The notes under the pieces are model-generated. The model was not told the origin of the DNA. It did not search any database and saw only the letters and a program-made list of their open reading frames with translations. Positions 62,702 through 64,000 of a stretch of DNA of 64,000 nucleotides are shown here, one piece after another; the stretch's first letter is position 1; each line of letters starts with the position of its first letter. Position numbers and translations under genes: made by a program. This DNA is from Paenibacillus sp. FSL R7-0345 (GTDB taxonomy: Bacteria > Bacillota > Bacilli > Paenibacillales > Paenibacillaceae). Where the stretch lies: positions 2,152,501 through 2,216,500 of the forward strand of contig NZ_CP152002.1 of the NCBI RefSeq assembly GCF_038595055.1, in the 5' to 3' direction.

Positions 62702-64000
62702 ATGGCTAAGAAAGCGCCTGATATGGAAGAGTACCAGTACGGGTTCCGTGATGAGCACAAGTCGATATTTCAGTCTGGTAAAGGACTCACGGAAGAAATC
62801 GTCCGCGAAATCTCCGCCATCAAAAATGAGCCGGAGTGGATGCTTAACTTCCGTCTGAAGTCTCTGGAGCAGTTCCGCAAAATGCCGATGCCTAAATGGG
62901 GCGGCAATCTGGACGATCTGGATTTCGACGATATTCAATATTATGTAAGACCTTCCGAGAAGCAGGGGAAGACCTGGGAAGAGGTTCCTTCCGAAATCAA
63001 GGAAACCTTTGATAAGCTCGGTATTCCGGAAGCGGAACAGAAGTTCCTCGCCGGTGTCTCGGCACAGTATGAATCTGAGGTTGTCTACCACAGCATGCAG
63101 AAGGACCTTGAGGATCAGGGCGTTATCTTCACAGATACAGATACCGCGCTGCGCGAGCACCCTGAGCTGTTCAAGAAATTCTTCGGCACGATCATTCCTC
63201 CGGCTGACAACAAATTTGCCGCACTTAACAGTGCAGTATGGTCGGGCGGAAGCTTTATCTATGTTCCAAAAGGCGTGAAGTGCGAAGTGCCTCTGCAGGC
63301 TTACTTCCGCATCAACTCCGAGAACATGGGACAATTTGAGCGTACCCTGATCCTTGCGGATGAGGACAGCTTCGTGCATTATGTAGAAGGCTGTACAGCA
63401 CCGATTTACAGCACGAATTCCCTGCATAGCGCAGTTGTTGAGATCCTGTGCATGAAGAACGCCCGCGTTCGTTACACTACGATTCAGAACTGGGCACCAA
63501 ACATCTACAACCTGGTAACCAAACGTGCGGTAGCCGAAGAAAATGCCACCATGGAATGGGTTGACGGTAACATCGGCTCCAAGCTGACAATGAAATACCC
63601 TGCGGTTGTCCTCAAAGGACGCGGAGCCAAAGGTTCGGTATTGTCCATCGCGGTTGCCGGCAAAGACCAGCACCAGGATGCAGGCGCCAAGATGATTCAC
63701 CTGGCACCTGACACAACATCGACCATCGTTTCCAAATCCATCAGTAAGCACGGCGGCAAGGTAACTTACCGCGGTCTCGCTTCCTTTGGCCGTCAGGCAG
63801 AAGGCGCGAAGGCTAACATCAAGTGCGATACGCTGATTCTGGATAACCAGTCTACTTCAGATACCATTCCGTACAACGAGATCATGAATGACAATGTCAT
63901 TCTTGAGCATGAAGCTACGGTATCGAAGGTATCCGAAGAGCAGCTGTTCTATCTGATGAGCCGCGGCCTGACCGAAGCCGATGCCACTCAGATGATCATC
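62702..64000 (+). CDS. sufB: Fe-S cluster assembly protein SufB (3' partial)
   Basis: 433 codons are visible before the window ends; the family is about 465 residues, so only the last 30 or so are missing. ATG with AAGGAGG upstream. Motifs: [108 protein letters not shown] and [15 protein letters not shown]. SufB carries the nascent cluster in the SufBCD complex. A 473-residue antisense frame across sufU and sufB is a shadow. Confidence 0.97.
   Translation, partial: MAKKAPDMEEYQYGFRDEHKSIFQSGKGLTEEIVREISAIKNEPEWMLNFRLKSLEQFRKMPMPKWGGNLDDLDFDDIQYYVRPSEKQGKTWEEVPSEIKETFDKLGIPEAEQKFLAGVSAQYESEVVYHSMQKDLEDQGVIFTDTDTALREHPELFKKFFGTIIPPADNKFAALNSAVWSGGSFIYVPKGVKCEVPLQAYFRINSENMGQFERTLILADEDSFVHYVEGCTAPIYSTNSLHSAVVEILCMKNARVRYTTIQNWAPNIYNLVTKRAVAEENATMEWVDGNIGSKLTMKYPAVVLKGRGAKGSVLSIAVAGKDQHQDAGAKMIHLAPDTTSTIVSKSISKHGGKVTYRGLASFGRQAEGAKANIKCDTLILDNQSTSDTIPYNEIMNDNVILEHEATVSKVSEEQLFYLMSRGLTEADATQMII

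Overview
The window looks like a chromosomal segment of a Paenibacillus species (Bacillota; strain or species not determinable here). The evidence is a SufCDSUB iron-sulfur operon in Bacillota order, strong AAGGAGG-type ribosome binding sites, an SLH-anchored amylopullulanase, YhbH and SpoVR sporulation-type proteins, DUF2812/PadR and DUF4362 genes, and intergenic repeats of a kind common in this genus. No rRNA, tRNA, CRISPR array, prophage or insertion sequence was seen.

Layout. 1-3.4 kb is an accessory junction: an AT-rich HsdS end, a small hypothetical gene, a 3'-truncated spoVR with a second remnant of its 5' part, and a Uma2 nuclease gene broken at a run of seven T. 3.4-5.4 kb holds a coupled glycosyltransferase/phosphodiester glycosidase pair. 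5.6-11.9 kb holds a DUF4362 lipoprotein, a two-component system, a Bcr-like ABC exporter and a PAS histidine kinase. 12.3-14.3 kb holds a DegV protein and an AraC regulator.

14.3-38 kb is the core: a starch/maltodextrin regulon. A secreted amylopullulanase with two GH13 domains cuts starch and pullulan at the cell surface. A MalX-type lipoprotein and two MalF/MalG-type permeases import maltodextrins; their ATPase is not in the window. Inside the cell a GH13_20 cyclomaltodextrinase/neopullulanase, an oligo-1,6-glucosidase, maltose phosphorylase and beta-phosphoglucomutase take the products to glucose 6-phosphate. A LacI/MalR-type repressor sits in the middle, and GCAAACGTTTGC-type operators plus cre-like sites lie upstream of three transcription units. 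A chemoreceptor follows malG. At 38-40.5 kb an AraC regulator precedes a GH4 alpha-galactosidase.

40.6-51.5 kb holds a DUF2812-PadR pair behind a striking array of four overlapping dyads, yhbH, and a giant DUF11-repeat gene (19 repeats) that is split into two overlapping frames inside one repeat. 51.5-58.7 kb holds mostly small housekeeping or hypothetical genes: a methyltransferase, a YtcJ-type amidohydrolase, a lipoprotein, DUF423, DUF1805, Dps and DUF1802. 58.9-64 kb is sufCDSUB behind PerR/Fur-like boxes; sufB runs off the end.

The strongest unexplained structures are intergenic. One is a 187-bp element present twice, each time between convergent genes, made of four 25-bp modules in +,+,-,- order with identical 51/60/51 spacing. 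Another is a hairpin-forming repeat of about 62 bp placed next to the ribosome binding sites of two starch-catabolic genes. The third is the PadR dyad array.
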